Below are positions 29,098 through 37,533 of a stretch of 64,000 nt of DNA, piece after piece (position 1 is the first letter of the stretch; the number at the start of each line of letters is the position of its first letter). The position numbers were made by a program, and so were the translations under genes. The stretch is from JAOUJD01 sp963841815 (lineage in GTDB: Bacteria > Pseudomonadota > Gammaproteobacteria > Burkholderiales > Burkholderiaceae_F), in NCBI GenBank assembly GCA_963841815.1, contig CAWJEE010000009.1, forward strand, positions 1-64,000, in the 5' to 3' direction. The notes under the pieces were generated by a model, which was given only the letters and a program-made list of their open reading frames with translations, did not search any database and was not told the DNA's origin.

Positions 29098-29265
29098 TTA
29101 CTGCACCGCGGTGGGCCTGACCGTCACGTGCTCCAGCACGACGACATCGTGGGAAACCGTGCCGCTCGACTGCATGCCGGCCACAGTCGCTCCGAGCACC
29201 GTCGCGCTCATCAGCACGGCCAGCAGCAGGGAGGTCAGACGCACCTGGGTGGAGGTCGCTTTCAT
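29098..29265 (-). CDS. Small exported peptide 1 (55 residues)
   Basis: Starts MKATSTQVRLTSLLLAVLMS. An N-terminal hydrophobic signal-like helix (about residues 10-31) is followed by a short tail ending VVVLEHVTVRPTAVQ. It is a paralogue of the gene at 34227-34394, of identical length and with a nearly identical tail. An in-frame upstream start is disfavoured because AAAGGA lies at the right distance before 29265. The product is probably exported or inner-membrane anchored with a short periplasmic tail. Its own promoter box and operator lie upstream and its own terminator downstream, so it is a one-gene unit. The function is unknown. Confidence 0.8.
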   Translation of the reverse strand: MKATSTQVRLTSLLLAVLMSATVLGATVAGMQSSGTVSHDVVVLEHVTVRPTAVQ

Positions 29266-29309
29266 GTTCGGTCCTTTCGTTCGTTGATTGGCGTGCTGCG
29301 ATGAGACGA

Positions 29310-29378
29310 ACTCTAGGCGGCGAACGCGCACATCGCGAGCCGATTGCGACGGACTGCGCGGATCGCGGCGTGAACTGC
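29310..29378 (-). promoter_or_regulatory. LytTR-like direct-repeat operator and promoter box, copy 1
   Basis: On the minus strand GCAGTTCAC (29378-29370) is followed, 21 bp later, by GCAGTCCGT (29357-29349). CCTAGAGT begins exactly 61 bp after the first repeat (29317-29310), 45 bp before the peptide start. Two 9-bp direct repeats with 12 bp between are the known layout of LytTR response-regulator sites. The CCTAGAGT box is a likely -10 element without a good -35. Confidence 0.6.
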
Positions 29379-29522
29379 AGACGCGTTCGTCGCGCTTCGA
29401 CGCGCGCTCTTGCCGTTCATTCCGGCATTCCGCCGGTTCGTCGCGGCCAGGTGCAGTTCACCCCGGTTTTCGGTCGCGGACAGGCGCCGCGGCGCCGCAG
29501 CCCATTCGGTAGCATCGCCGGC

Positions 29523-30261
29523 GTGAAGACCCGGCGTTCCGCTGCCCGACTGCTCGCTCGCACCGTGCTCGTTGCGGGTTGCGCGGCCGCGCTCGCGCTG
29601 GGGAGCCCGGCGTCGGCACAGACGGCCACGCACACCGTTCCGGACACGATCGCGCAGCGCATGCAGGCGTGCACGCCGTGCCACGGCAAGGAAGGACGGG
29701 CGAGCCCGGTCGGCTACCTGCCGCGCATCGCGGGCAAGCCGGCGAGCTATCTGTTCAACCAGCTCGTCAACTTCCGCGACGGCCGCCGCTACAGCGCGGC
29801 GATGAGCTACCTCGTCGAGCAGTTGTCGGACGACTACCTCCGCGAGATCGCGCAGCACTTCGCCGCGCTCGACGTGCCCTATCCGCCGCCGCCCGCCGAC
29901 GACCGAACGCGAAGGCGTGCTGCGCCGGGGCGAAGTCCTGGCGACGCGCGGCGACATCCACCGCCGCCTGCCCGCGTGCACGCAGTGTCACGGCTACGCC
30001 CTGACGGGCGCGCTGCCCGCGATCCCCGGACTGCTCGGGCTGCCGGCCGACTACGTGATCGGCCAGCTCGGCGCATGGAAGACCGACAACCGGCGTGCGA
30101 CCGCGCCGGACTGCATGGCCGACATCGCGAAGCGGTTGTCCTCCGAAGACGTGCGCGCCCTCGCCGTCTGGCTCGCCTCGCGCCCGGTGCCGCCCGGCGC
30201 GAAGCCGGCGGCGCAGCCCGACCTCCCGCTGCCGCTCGAGTGCGGCAGCGGACTGCGCTGA
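29523..30261 (+). CDS. Dihaem cytochrome c4-like, frameshifted
   Basis: A GTG start at 29523 gives a signal peptide (TVLVAGCAAALALGSPASAQ). The first haem motif is MQACTPCHGKEGR and, after a frame break near 29905, the second is PACTQCHGYALTG; the stop is at 30261. Joined length is about 246 residues in two cytochrome c domains. It ends 2 bp before the next gene, a trihaem cytochrome, so the two are co-translated. It is a periplasmic electron carrier, probably passing electrons from the trihaem subunit to an oxidase. Confidence 0.85.
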
Positions 30262-30263
30262 CG

Positions 30264-31529
30264 ATGAAGCGCGCGCTGCCCTGGCTCGCCTGGACCGCGG
30301 TCGCGCTGATCGCGGCGGTCGCGCTCGTCGCCGCGCTCAACCTGCGCGACGAAGCGCCGCTCGACGAGCACGACGGGTTCCAGGCCACGCCGGAGCAGGT
30401 CGCGCGCGGCGCGTACCTGGCACGCGCCGGCAACTGCATCGCCTGCCACACGATGCGCGGCGGCGCGCCGTATGCCGGCGGTCGCGCGATCGAGACGCCG
30501 TTCGGCACCGTGTTCGGTTCCAACATCACGCCGGACGGGAAGACCGGCATCGGCGGCTGGACCGCGTCGCACTTCTGGCGCGCCCTGCACAACGGGCGCT
30601 CGAAGGACGGCCGCTTCCTCGTGCCCGCGTTCCCCTACACCAACTTCACGCTCGTCACGCGCGAAGACTCGGATGCGCTGTTCGCCTATCTGCGCACGCT
30701 GCCCGCAGTCGAACAGCCGAATCGCGCGCACACGCTGCGCTTCCCGTACGACACGCAGGCCGCGCTTGCCGTGTGGCGCGCGCTCTTCTTCACGCCCGGC
30801 GTGTACGAAGCCGATCGCGCGCAGTCCGCCGAGTGGAACCGCGGCAGCTACCTGGTCCGCGGGCTCGGCCACTGCAACGCCTGCCACGGCGGCCGCAACG
30901 TGTTCGGCGCGACCAGCGGGTCTCTGGAGATGAGCGGCGGCGTCAGCCCGATCGACAAGTGGTACGCGCCGTCGCTCGCGGCATCCGCCGAGGCGGGCGT
31001 GGCGGACTGGGAGACGCAGCACATCGTCGACCTCCTGAAGACCGGCGTGTCGGCACGCGGATCGGCGCTCGGACCGATGGCGGAGGTGGTGTTCCGCAGC
31101 ACGCAGCACCTGAACGATGCGGACCTGCAGGCGATGGCGATGTTCCTGAAGAGCCTGCCGCAGTCCGCCCCGCGCGCGACGCGCGACCCAGCGCCGATGG
31201 CGCCGGAGACCGCCGACCGCGGCCGCGCGCTGTACCGCGAGCACTGCGAGGGCTGCCATGGCCCGCGGGGCGAAGGCGCGCGCGGTGCGTATTCCGCGCT
31301 CGCCGGCAACCGGTCGGTCGTGATGGATCCGCCGGCCAACGTGATCCGCGCCGTGCTGAGCGGCGGCTTCCAGCCCGCCACCGCCGGTAACCCGAGGCCG
31401 TGGGGCATGCCGCCCTTCGGGCACGTGCTCGACGACGCCGACACCGCGGCCGTCGTCACGTTCATCCGCACCCAGTGGGGCAACCGCGCGGCGCCGGTTT
31501 CGGCGACCGACGTGCAGCGGCTGCGGTGA
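30264..31529 (+). CDS. Membrane-anchored trihaem cytochrome c (dehydrogenase-type subunit)
   Basis: 421 residues. A non-cleaved or signal N-terminal helix (WLAWTAVALIAAVALVAAL) precedes three haem motifs: NCIACH, HCNACH and HCEGCH. The spacing and blocks (PFGTVFGSNITPDGKTGIGGW and NRGSYLVRGLGHCNACH) match the cytochrome subunit of gluconate, sorbose, aldehyde or alcohol dehydrogenases. No flavin or PQQ dehydrogenase catalytic subunit is encoded nearby, so the partner is elsewhere or the pair serves another donor. It is tightly coupled to the dihaem cytochrome gene upstream. Confidence 0.92.
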   Translation: MKRALPWLAWTAVALIAAVALVAALNLRDEAPLDEHDGFQATPEQVARGAYLARAGNCIACHTMRGGAPYAGGRAIETPFGTVFGSNITPDGKTGIGGWTASHFWRALHNGRSKDGRFLVPAFPYTNFTLVTREDSDALFAYLRTLPAVEQPNRAHTLRFPYDTQAALAVWRALFFTPGVYEADRAQSAEWNRGSYLVRGLGHCNACHGGRNVFGATSGSLEMSGGVSPIDKWYAPSLAASAEAGVADWETQHIVDLLKTGVSARGSALGPMAEVVFRSTQHLNDADLQAMAMFLKSLPQSAPRATRDPAPMAPETADRGRALYREHCEGCHGPRGEGARGAYSALAGNRSVVMDPPANVIRAVLSGGFQPATAGNPRPWGMPPFGHVLDDADTAAVVTFIRTQWGNRAAPVSATDVQRLR

Positions 31530-31536
31530 GGCGACC

Positions 31537-32474
31537 TCAGTCCGCAGGCCGCGCTTTCACGCGGACCGACACGACGTCGGGATAGACTGTAACCACTGGA
31601 AGCCACCCAGCCGGCGATCCCTCCGATCTCGGCGCCGCGCAGCGCACCGCCTGCCACGAGCACCGCACCGAGCGCCGGCCCCACCACCGGCGCGGCAGCG
31701 ACGCCGACGCCGAGCCCGATGGCACCGCCGACCAGCCCTCCGGCGCCCGCCCCGGACTTCGCCCCTTCCTCGGACCGCGATCGACTCTTCACGACCAGCG
31801 GCTCGGCGAGCCGTGCGTCCAGCGCCCTGCAACTGACTTCGAGCGCCAGGTCGGACACCTGCACCTCGACGGTTCCCGGCGCGACGAAGGGCCAGCGTCC
31901 GTAGTCATTCGAGGCCTCGCACTCCATCGGCGCGCGCAGCGCGGGCTCGTCGGCGTCCAGGCGAACCTCGATCTTCTGGACGCGCCGCGCGGGCTGGATG
32001 CGGGTTCTCGGCGAGCTTCGCCGCGAGCACGTGCTGCCGGCCGTCGGCCTCGTCGACGACGTGCAGCTTGATCGTCGTGGAAGTCAGCACGCCGCGATAG
32101 CCCGAGAACGACCAGCCAGGCTTCACTTCCTGCCAGACATAGATCTGCCGGCCGGGCTCGGCCTGGATGTCGATCGCATCCAGGCTGCCGTCTGCCGTTG
32201 CCGAAACTGTGTGCTTCCCGATCGGCACCTGCACGTAGAGGTAGGTGCCGGGCGCACAGAACCCGAACGGCAGGTTGTCGATCTGGACGGTCGTCAGCGC
32301 CGGGCCGGCCTTCGATTCGTCCCGGTAGATGAACACGCCGGACCGGAGGGGATGGATGGTGAACGTCTTCAGCACGGCGTCTTGCTGGGGATCGACGCGC
32401 GGTGCGGAAGCACAGCCGGCCATCGCGGCGATCAGCAGCGCCACGAGCGGTCGCATCGAGCGGAGCGCTGTCAT
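31537..32474 (-). CDS. Lipoprotein with DUF2846-like domain and glycine-zipper C-domain, frameshifted
   Basis: The N-terminus has a lipobox (LLIAAMAGC) and a beta-rich domain (FIYRDESKAGPALTTVQIDNLPFGF) matching DUF2846 proteins. A break near 32003 leads into CEASNDYGRWPFVAPGTVEVQ and then a glycine zipper (GAGGLVGGAIGLGVGVA), with another break near 31590 and an end YPDVVSVRVKARPAD. Joined length is about 312 residues. The C-terminal half is a clear paralogue of the protein encoded by the upstream gene, with which it overlaps by ATGA. It is presumably an outer-membrane or periplasmic lipoprotein. Its role is unknown. Confidence 0.7.
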
Positions 32475-33037
32475 TTCGTGATCCCGGTCCCGTGGGGCTC
32501 ACCAGTCTCGGGCTCGATCGCCGGGCGCGTCGAGGCGTCCGGGCACAGCATCGGCACACGGATCACGTCGGGATACCGAAGCGCGGTCTGGCTCGCTTCC
32601 GCCGTCTGGCCCGCGACGGCGCCAACCGCGACGCCTGTCAGCAGGGCCATCACGCCCAGCGGTGGAATGATCATTAGTCCGCTACCGAACACCGCACCCG
32701 CCGCCGCGCCGCCCGCAAGGCCGCCCCCGAGCGCTCCGGTGCCGGTGGGCTTGGCACTCGCGGTCAAGTGCAAATCCGCCACGGCGTCCTCGCCCGCACG
32801 GCACCGCACGATCAGGTCTTCTTTCGAAGTGACGACGGAGACCTCCCCCGGCGTGCTGTCCAGTCGCCACGTGCCGTGATCGTTGGACAACTCGCACGAC
32901 GCGCGCGAACACCCGGGCGTCTCGATGCGGACCGTCTGCCCCGCGGGCTTGCCGAGCGTGGCGCACCCCATCGCAAGGGCGGCGAGCGCCGCCAAGGCAG
33001 TCGCTTCGAAGGCGCGACGAACATCCGACCAGCGCAC
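32471..33037 (-). CDS. Glycine-zipper lipoprotein
   Basis: 188 residues from a GTG at 33037, chosen because AAGGAG lies 5 bp upstream; the long ORF continuing farther back has no such site. A basic start (VRWSDVRRAFEATALAALAAL) leads to the lipobox LAMGC. The domain CELSNDHGTWRLDSTPGEVSV is followed by a glycine zipper (GALGGGLAGGAAAGAVFGSGL) and YPDVIRVPM. It parallels the C-terminal half of the downstream protein segment by segment, so the pair arose by duplication. Translation of the two genes is coupled by ATGA. Confidence 0.75.
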   Translation of the reverse strand: MRWSDVRRAFEATALAALAALAMGCATLGKPAGQTVRIETPGCSRASCELSNDHGTWRLDSTPGEVSVVTSKEDLIVRCRAGEDAVADLHLTASAKPTGTGALGGGLAGGAAAGAVFGSGLMIIPPLGVMALLTGVAVGAVAGQTAEASQTALRYPDVIRVPMLCPDASTRPAIEPETGEPHGTGITK

Positions 33038-33207
33038 TTCAACTCCTTGGGAAGCACCGTTTTCAGTAAAGCGCCGGATGCGCCCTTCCGCTTGACCTGC
33101 GGCACACGGATCCTGTTCATTCCGCCGGCGAACCCGTGCGAACCACCACCCGGTCCGCGTGGAGAAGTTCAGAAGCGCGACCAGCGGATGCCGCAGCGCT
33201 CGACGAC

Positions 33208-34027
33208 TTACCAGCTGAGCGGATTCACGCGGTAGAACCGGCTGAACTCCGCGTACAGGCCGGGTGTTCGGCGGCGAGTTCGCGCGGACGCTCGAAGAAG
33301 GCTTCGGACACGACCGCGAAGAACTCGGCGGGATTGGTCGCTCCGTACGCATCGATCAGCGACGGCTTGCCCGTCGGCGACTGCGCGACTGCAGCGCCGC
33401 GTACTCGCGTCCGAGCACCGCTGCCCATCGATCGCGCCGCGAGCGACTGCGCATGAACGGCGCGCCGTTGGCGGCGCCGTTCTCCTGGTCGAGCTGATGC
33501 GCGAACTCGTGGATGACGACGTTGAAGCCGTCGTCCACGCGTTCGGCCCCTGCCACGGCGTCGTCCCACGAGAGGATCACCTGCCCGCTGGACCACGACT
33601 CGCCGGACAGGACGCTGCGGTCGCGCCGCGCGAGCCCGATGCCGTCGGGCACCTCGCGGTCGACGATGAACCGGCCGGGATAGACGAGGATCTCGGTCAG
33701 GTTGGGAAAGTAGTCGGTGCGCCGGTTGAGCAGCAGCAGGCAGGCCTGCGCGGCGATCGTCACGCGCATCTCGTCGGTGACCTCCAGTCCGTTGCAACCG
33801 ACGAACGGCTTCTCGGCGAGGAAGACCTGGATGTGCTTCTTGAGCTGCAGTTGCAGATCGGCGGGCAGGCTGCGCACGTACGGCACGCGTCGCCTCAGGT
33901 GCTCGCGCCACTCGTGTGGAAACGGCCGGGCGCGGAGGCGGGCGCGTCGCCAGCCCGTGAAGAGCGCGTCGCGCAGCGTCCAGCCCAGCACCGCCACGAG
34001 GATCGCGGCCAGGATCAGCAAGCCCAT
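33208..34027 (-). CDS. mtfA: MtfA-type zinc peptidase (M90), frameshifted near the 3' end
   Basis: MGLLILAAILVAVLGW gives an N-terminal hydrophobic segment. The zinc motif HEFAHQLD lies at about residues 171-178, and the upstream block VGCNGLEVTDEMRVTIAAQACLLLLNR is typical. Frame changes near 33400 and 33260 lead to PAEFFAVVSEAFFERP and the end YRVNPLSW with TAA at 33208. Joined length is about 273 residues, the usual size. In E. coli MtfA binds the Mlc repressor and thereby affects glucose PTS genes. No PTS gene is near here, so the role may differ. Confidence 0.88.
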
Positions 34028-34116
34028 GTCGGCGCACGAGTCGGCATCAGATGATGAGAGATGGCGGCGCTGGCGCGGAACTCAAGCGCTGCCTGCGATC
34101 ACGACGCCCGGAATGA

Positions 34117-34144
34117 AAACAGCCCGGCCGAAGCCGGGCTGTTT
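34117..34144 (-). terminator. Terminator of small exported-peptide gene 2
   Basis: 12-bp perfect stem AAACAGCCCGGC / GCCGGGCTGTTT with a 4-base loop. On the minus strand it continues TTTTCATTC. It is the same hairpin as at 28990-29015. Confidence 0.85.
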
Positions 34145-34226
34145 GACGTGCTGCTCTTTCCGTCCGCGCTCGGCGGCGCAGGCAGGACCGGGCGCTGCGC
34201 CAGCCGATCGGCTGACGGCGCTTCGT

Positions 34227-34394
34227 TCACTGCACCGCGGTCGGCTTGACGGTGACCTTCTCCATCACGACGAGCGCGGGTTGCGACTCGGCGCTCCACT
34301 GCATGCCGGCGACAGTGCTGCCGAGGACGACGGCGGTGGTGATGAGGGCCATCGCGAAGGAAATCAGGCGGGCCTGGGTGGAGATCGTTTTCAT
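34227..34394 (-). CDS. Small exported peptide 2 (55 residues)
   Basis: MKTISTQARLISFAMALITT starts a signal-like hydrophobic helix. The tail reads MQWSAESQPALVVMEKVTVKPTAVQ. It has the same length as the gene at 29098 and the same PTAVQ end. AAAGGACCG precedes the ATG. It is not a shadow of another gene: no other frame here is coherent, and the paralogue conserves this one. Expression probably depends on the operator at 34480-34509. The function is unknown. Confidence 0.8.
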   Translation of the reverse strand: MKTISTQARLISFAMALITTAVVLGSTVAGMQWSAESQPALVVMEKVTVKPTAVQ

Positions 34395-34440
34395 GGTCGG
34401 TCCTTTCGTTCGTTTCGTCGTTCGTGCTGCGATGAAACGA

Positions 34441-34509
34441 ACTCTAGGCATCGGACCGTCGCGCCGCGAGCGCATTGCGACGAAGCGCAGGGATCGCGGC
34501 GTGAACTGC
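34441..34509 (-). promoter_or_regulatory. LytTR-like direct-repeat operator and promoter box, copy 2
   Basis: GCAGTTCAC (34509-34501) is followed, 21 bp later, by the weaker GCGCTTCGT (34488-34480). CCTAGAGT begins exactly 61 bp after the first repeat (34448-34441) and 47 bp before the peptide start. The rest of the 34395-34774 gap upstream holds a conserved block shared with copy 1 and presumably the promoter of the divergent RIC gene. Confidence 0.6.
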
Positions 34510-34774
34510 AGAGCGGTTTCGCGCCATCCCGCGGCCGGCTCCACCGTTCATTCCGGCTTCCTGCCGTTTCGTCGCGCGCAGGTGCACTTCAGCCGCGATT
34601 TCCACTGCCGACGTGGTCTTGCCGCCCGAAACCACCCCGGTCGACGAACTGCGCGCTACCCCCACCGGCGCGGCCAGCCCTACCCCCTCCGGAACGGCTT
34701 GATCGGACGCAATCCGTCGCAAGCTTCGATGGCGACACTGCCCGCACCCGAGGCACTCACACGAAGGAATCGCC

Positions 34775-35422
34775 ATGAACTACGCGCAACGCCAGGTCGC
34801 CGACATCGCCGCGAACCTCCCCGGAGCCACGCAGGTCTTCCGCAACCACAAGATCGACTTCTGCTGCGGCGGGCACGTCCCTCTGGCCGAGGCCGTCGCG
34901 GCCCGCGGCGAGTCGCTGGCAGCGATCGAGACCGAACTGGCCGCGCTGGAAACCGGCGAAGTGGAAGCGCCGCAATCGAGCGACGAACTGATCGAACACA
35001 TCCTCGAGCGCTACCACGCCACGCACCGCGCGGAACTGCCGGAACTGATCCGGCTGGCGGCGCGCGTCGAGGCCCGCCACGTCGAGAATCCGCTGGTGCC
35101 GCGCGGCATCCACGCGGCGCTGGTCGAGGCCGGCGAGGCGCTCGACGAACACATGCAGAAGGAAGAGCAGATCCTGTTTCCGCTGATGCGCGCCGGCGGT
35201 CATCCGATGATCCACGCGCCGGTCGGCCGGATGCGCTACGAACACGACGAGCACGGCGAGCGGCTGGCGAACCTCGAGGCCATCGCGCACGGCTTCGAGC
35301 TGCCCGAGGAAGCGTGCCCCACGTGGCGCGCGCTCTACACCGGTGTGCAGAAGCTGATCGACGACGTGCACGAGCACATCCACCTCGAGAACAACGTGCT
35401 GTTCCCGCGGTTCGAGGGCTGA
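34775..35422 (+). CDS. ytfE: Di-iron RIC protein (YtfE/ScdA), iron-sulphur cluster repair
   Basis: 215 residues, normal for the family. The N-terminal ScdA_N domain contains FRNHKIDFCCGGH, and the hemerythrin-like bundle supplies His/Glu ligands in ERYHATHRAELPELI, EHMQKEEQILFP, YEHDEHGE and HEHIHLENNVLFP. RIC proteins repair Fe-S clusters damaged by nitric oxide or peroxide. It is a single gene, divergent from the small exported peptide 2, with a hairpin terminator downstream. Regulation by NO-sensing factors is expected for the family, but I do not see a clean site. Confidence 0.93.
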   Translation: MNYAQRQVADIAANLPGATQVFRNHKIDFCCGGHVPLAEAVAARGESLAAIETELAALETGEVEAPQSSDELIEHILERYHATHRAELPELIRLAARVEARHVENPLVPRGIHAALVEAGEALDEHMQKEEQILFPLMRAGGHPMIHAPVGRMRYEHDEHGERLANLEAIAHGFELPEEACPTWRALYTGVQKLIDDVHEHIHLENNVLFPRFEG

Positions 35423-35429
35423 AGCGAAC

Positions 35430-35450
35430 GGCCGGGGCCGCGCCCCGGCC
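35430..35450 (+). terminator. Hairpin between convergent genes
   Basis: Stem GGCCGGGGC / GCCCCGGCC with a CGC loop lies 8 bp after the RIC gene stop. The following TTCACTCCT is only weakly U-rich, so termination is likely but not certain. Confidence 0.6.
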
Positions 35451-35495
35451 TTCACTCCTGAATCGTCAGCGGAAACCGGGGGCCGACCCCGGTTT

Positions 35496-36056
35496 TCAGC
35501 TCGCGCGGACGCTCTTCATCGCGCCGCTCCACGCGATGAGCTGGTCGAGCATCGACTTCAGCGACTTCTCGTGCAGCGACTGCGGCTTGAACGTACTGAA
35601 GTTCTCGAAGTCGGTGAACAGCGACAGCGCGACCTGCGAGCGGACGTCGGCGATCTGCAGCTCGCCCATGATCAGCCGCAGGTGTTCCACCGCGCGCGTG
35701 CCGCCGGAACTGCCGAAGCTGACGAAGCCGGCCGCCTTGTTGTTCCACTCGGAGTACAGGAAGTCGATCGCGTTCTTCAGCGCGCCGGACGTGCTGTGGT
35801 TGTACTCGGGCGTCACGAACACGTAGCCGTCGAACGACGCGATCTTCTCCGACCAGCGCTTCGTGTGGTCCTTGCTGTACTTGTGCTGCGACGGCGGGAT
35901 CGGCTCATCGAGCAGCGGCAGGTCGAACTCCGCGATGTCGACCAGCTCGTACTCGGCGTCGCCCCGCTGGCGTGCATGATCGAGAACCCAGCGGGCAACC
36001 GGTTCGGTCTTGCGTCCCGGCCGCGTGCTGCCGAGGATGATGGCGATTCGAAGCAT
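35496..36056 (-). CDS. NADPH-dependent FMN reductase-like flavoprotein
   Basis: 186 residues. The FMN phosphate loop is IILGSTRPGRKTEPVA at the N-terminus. VFVTPEYNHSTSGALKNAIDFL is the diagnostic central motif of the NADPH-dependent FMN reductase (chromate/azo reductase-like) family, and GFVSFGSSGGTRAVEHLR follows. It is cytoplasmic and reduces FMN or quinones using NADPH. It converges with the RIC gene. A link with the chromate transporters 5 kb away is possible, but the distance makes it weak. Confidence 0.92.
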   Translation of the reverse strand: MLRIAIILGSTRPGRKTEPVARWVLDHARQRGDAEYELVDIAEFDLPLLDEPIPPSQHKYSKDHTKRWSEKIASFDGYVFVTPEYNHSTSGALKNAIDFLYSEWNNKAAGFVSFGSSGGTRAVEHLRLIMGELQIADVRSQVALSLFTDFENFSTFKPQSLHEKSLKSMLDQLIAWSGAMKSVRAS

Positions 36057-36170
36057 CGATGATCCCTGTCGTCGTGGAAAGGAAGGACCGGCACATCGTA
36101 CAGAGCGCGCTCGCCACGACCGCCTTTGAAGGACGCGAAGCGCCTCGGGGCTTTCCCGCCCCGGCGCGCA

Positions 36171-37139
36171 TCAGCGCGGCCCGATGTCCGCCAGCCATGC
36201 GACGAGCGAGAACGTGACGAACGCCAGCGCGGTCGAAAGCACGACCGCGCGGGTCACGCGGCCGTTGTCGGCGCCGTAACGCTCCGCCAGCAGCGACACC
36301 GTGTTGGCCGAAGGCAGCGCCGCGGCGAGCACCAGGACGGTCAGGCTGAAGGTCGACAGCGGCGCCCCGAGCAGGCGGACCGCCGTCCAGCCGAGGCCCA
36401 GCACCAGCAGCGGATGCACCAGTAGCTTGATCAGCGCCAGCGGCAGGTAGAGCTCGATCGGCGTGCGGGTGTGGACGTGCTGGCCTGCGCGCCACAGGAC
36501 GGTGCCAATCGTGAAGAGCGCCACCGGCGTGGCGGAATCGGCCAGCATCCTCACGATCGTGTCGGCCGGGCCGACGGTGTGCAGGCCGGTGGCCGATGAC
36601 ACCATGCCCGCGCCGATGGACCAGGGCAGCGGGTTGCTCAGCGCTCCGCGAACCGACCGCAACGCGGAAGCGCCTGGCCCGAGTTGCCCGTGATCGCCCA
36701 TCTGGGCCAGCGCGATCGCGAGCGAACTGGTGATCAGCAGGTCGATCAGCACGGTCGTGATCACCGGGCCGGCGGCGGCCGGCCCAAGCAGCGCCGCCAG
36801 CATCGGCACGCCCATGAAGCCGGTGTTGGGGAACGCGACCGTCAATGCGCCGAACGCGGCGTCCTTCGGCCCCACGCGCGCCGAGCGCGTCAGCGCAATG
36901 GTCCCGAACACCATCACGAGCGCTGCGGCCAGCCACACCGCGATCACCGACGCGTCGATCAACTGGGCGACCGGCAGGGACGCGCCAAAGCGATACAACA
37001 TGCAGGGCAGCGCAAAGAACAGGACGTAGATGTTGAGCCCGGGGATCGCGCTCTCGGGCAGCAGCCTGGAGCGCGCGGCGAGGTAGCCGCACAGCACGAG
37101 CGCGAAGAATGGGATGGTGACGGAGAGGATGGAGGCCAT
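36171..37139 (-). CDS. AEC family (auxin/malonate efflux carrier) transporter
   Basis: 322 residues with about ten hydrophobic helices. The first is SVTIPFFALVLCGYLAAR, and the family features are GAFGALTVAFPNTGFMG-type loops (seen as DAAFGALTVAFPNTGFMGVP) and ALPSANTVSLLAERYG in the second half, where the unwound helices of the substrate site lie. It likely exports a small organic acid. It is a single gene, and its neighbours do not reveal the substrate. Confidence 0.9.
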   Translation of the reverse strand: MASILSVTIPFFALVLCGYLAARSRLLPESAIPGLNIYVLFFALPCMLYRFGASLPVAQLIDASVIAVWLAAALVMVFGTIALTRSARVGPKDAAFGALTVAFPNTGFMGVPMLAALLGPAAAGPVITTVLIDLLITSSLAIALAQMGDHGQLGPGASALRSVRGALSNPLPWSIGAGMVSSATGLHTVGPADTIVRMLADSATPVALFTIGTVLWRAGQHVHTRTPIELYLPLALIKLLVHPLLVLGLGWTAVRLLGAPLSTFSLTVLVLAAALPSANTVSLLAERYGADNGRVTRAVVLSTALAFVTFSLVAWLADIGPR

Positions 37140-37359
37140 GGCGCCGCGAGCGAGGGCGACGCCAAGGGGTCCGGGCCTGCCCGCGGCGCTTTATAGCAGC
37201 GGGGGCGGGGATCTACGCCTGACCTGCTTCGAGCACCGGGCGGTCGACTGAAAGAAGAAAACCACGCAGGCGGCCAGGAAGCAGACCGGGCGAGCTCCCG
37301 CGAACCCGCGTAAGCTCCCCCGGTCGCCGCTTCAGCGGCCGGTTCATCAGGAGAGTCTT

Positions 37360-37533
37360 CTGGCCAAGCCCAACTACTCATTCGAGAAGCGCCAGCGCGA
37401 GCTGGCAAAGAAGAAGAAGCAGGAGCAGAAAGCGGAGCAGAAACGCCAGCAGAAGGCGGCCAAGAGCCCCGGCGAGTCCGCTCCCGCTCCCGGCGATGCC
37501 CCGACCGAGGCAGGCTCGGGCGGAACGACCTGA
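37360..37533 (+). CDS. Small Lys/Gln-rich conserved protein, apparent CTG start
   Basis: A 57-residue reading frame: (start)AKPNYSFEKRQRELAKK, then a Lys/Gln/Glu-rich coiled stretch and an Ala/Pro/Gly tail ending GSGGTT. The opening AKPNY(S/A)FEKRQRELAKK matches a small family common in Betaproteobacteria whose members begin with Met at this point. Here the first codon is CTG, with AGGAG 6 bp upstream at ideal spacing. There is no ATG, GTG or TTG in frame nearby. Either CTG initiates or a base was changed. The basic, disordered character suggests nucleic-acid or ribosome association, but the function is unknown. Confidence 0.75.
   Translation: MAKPNYSFEKRQRELAKKKKQEQKAEQKRQQKAAKSPGESAPAPGDAPTEAGSGGTT

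Larger units (their letters stand above)
28990..29480. repeat. Duplicated small-peptide module, copy 1
   Basis: The terminator, 3' untranslated region (including AGCCGATCGGCTG and GGCAGGACCGGGCGCTG), coding region, Shine-Dalgarno zone (AAAGGACCG), CCTAGAGT box, operator and a farther upstream block (CGGAATGAACGG on the minus strand) are all closely similar to 34117-34610. The order and spacing are kept, so the two are paralogous by duplication of about 490 bp. Confidence 0.8.
34117..34610. repeat. Duplicated small-peptide module, copy 2
   Basis: Counterpart of 28990-29480 in the same orientation. Identity is highest in the terminator, in the 3' untranslated region and around the promoter (TCGTCGCAAT, CTCGCG, CCTAGAGTTCGT, TCATCGCAGCACG on the minus strand). 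The coding parts differ more at the DNA level but keep length and tail. Confidence 0.8.

Noticed and set aside
34697..34712. FNR/DNR-like box (TTGAT-N4-CGCAA) before the RIC gene
   Set aside because: The left half matches, but the right half fits only 3 of 5 bases of ATCAA; one such near-match is expected by chance.
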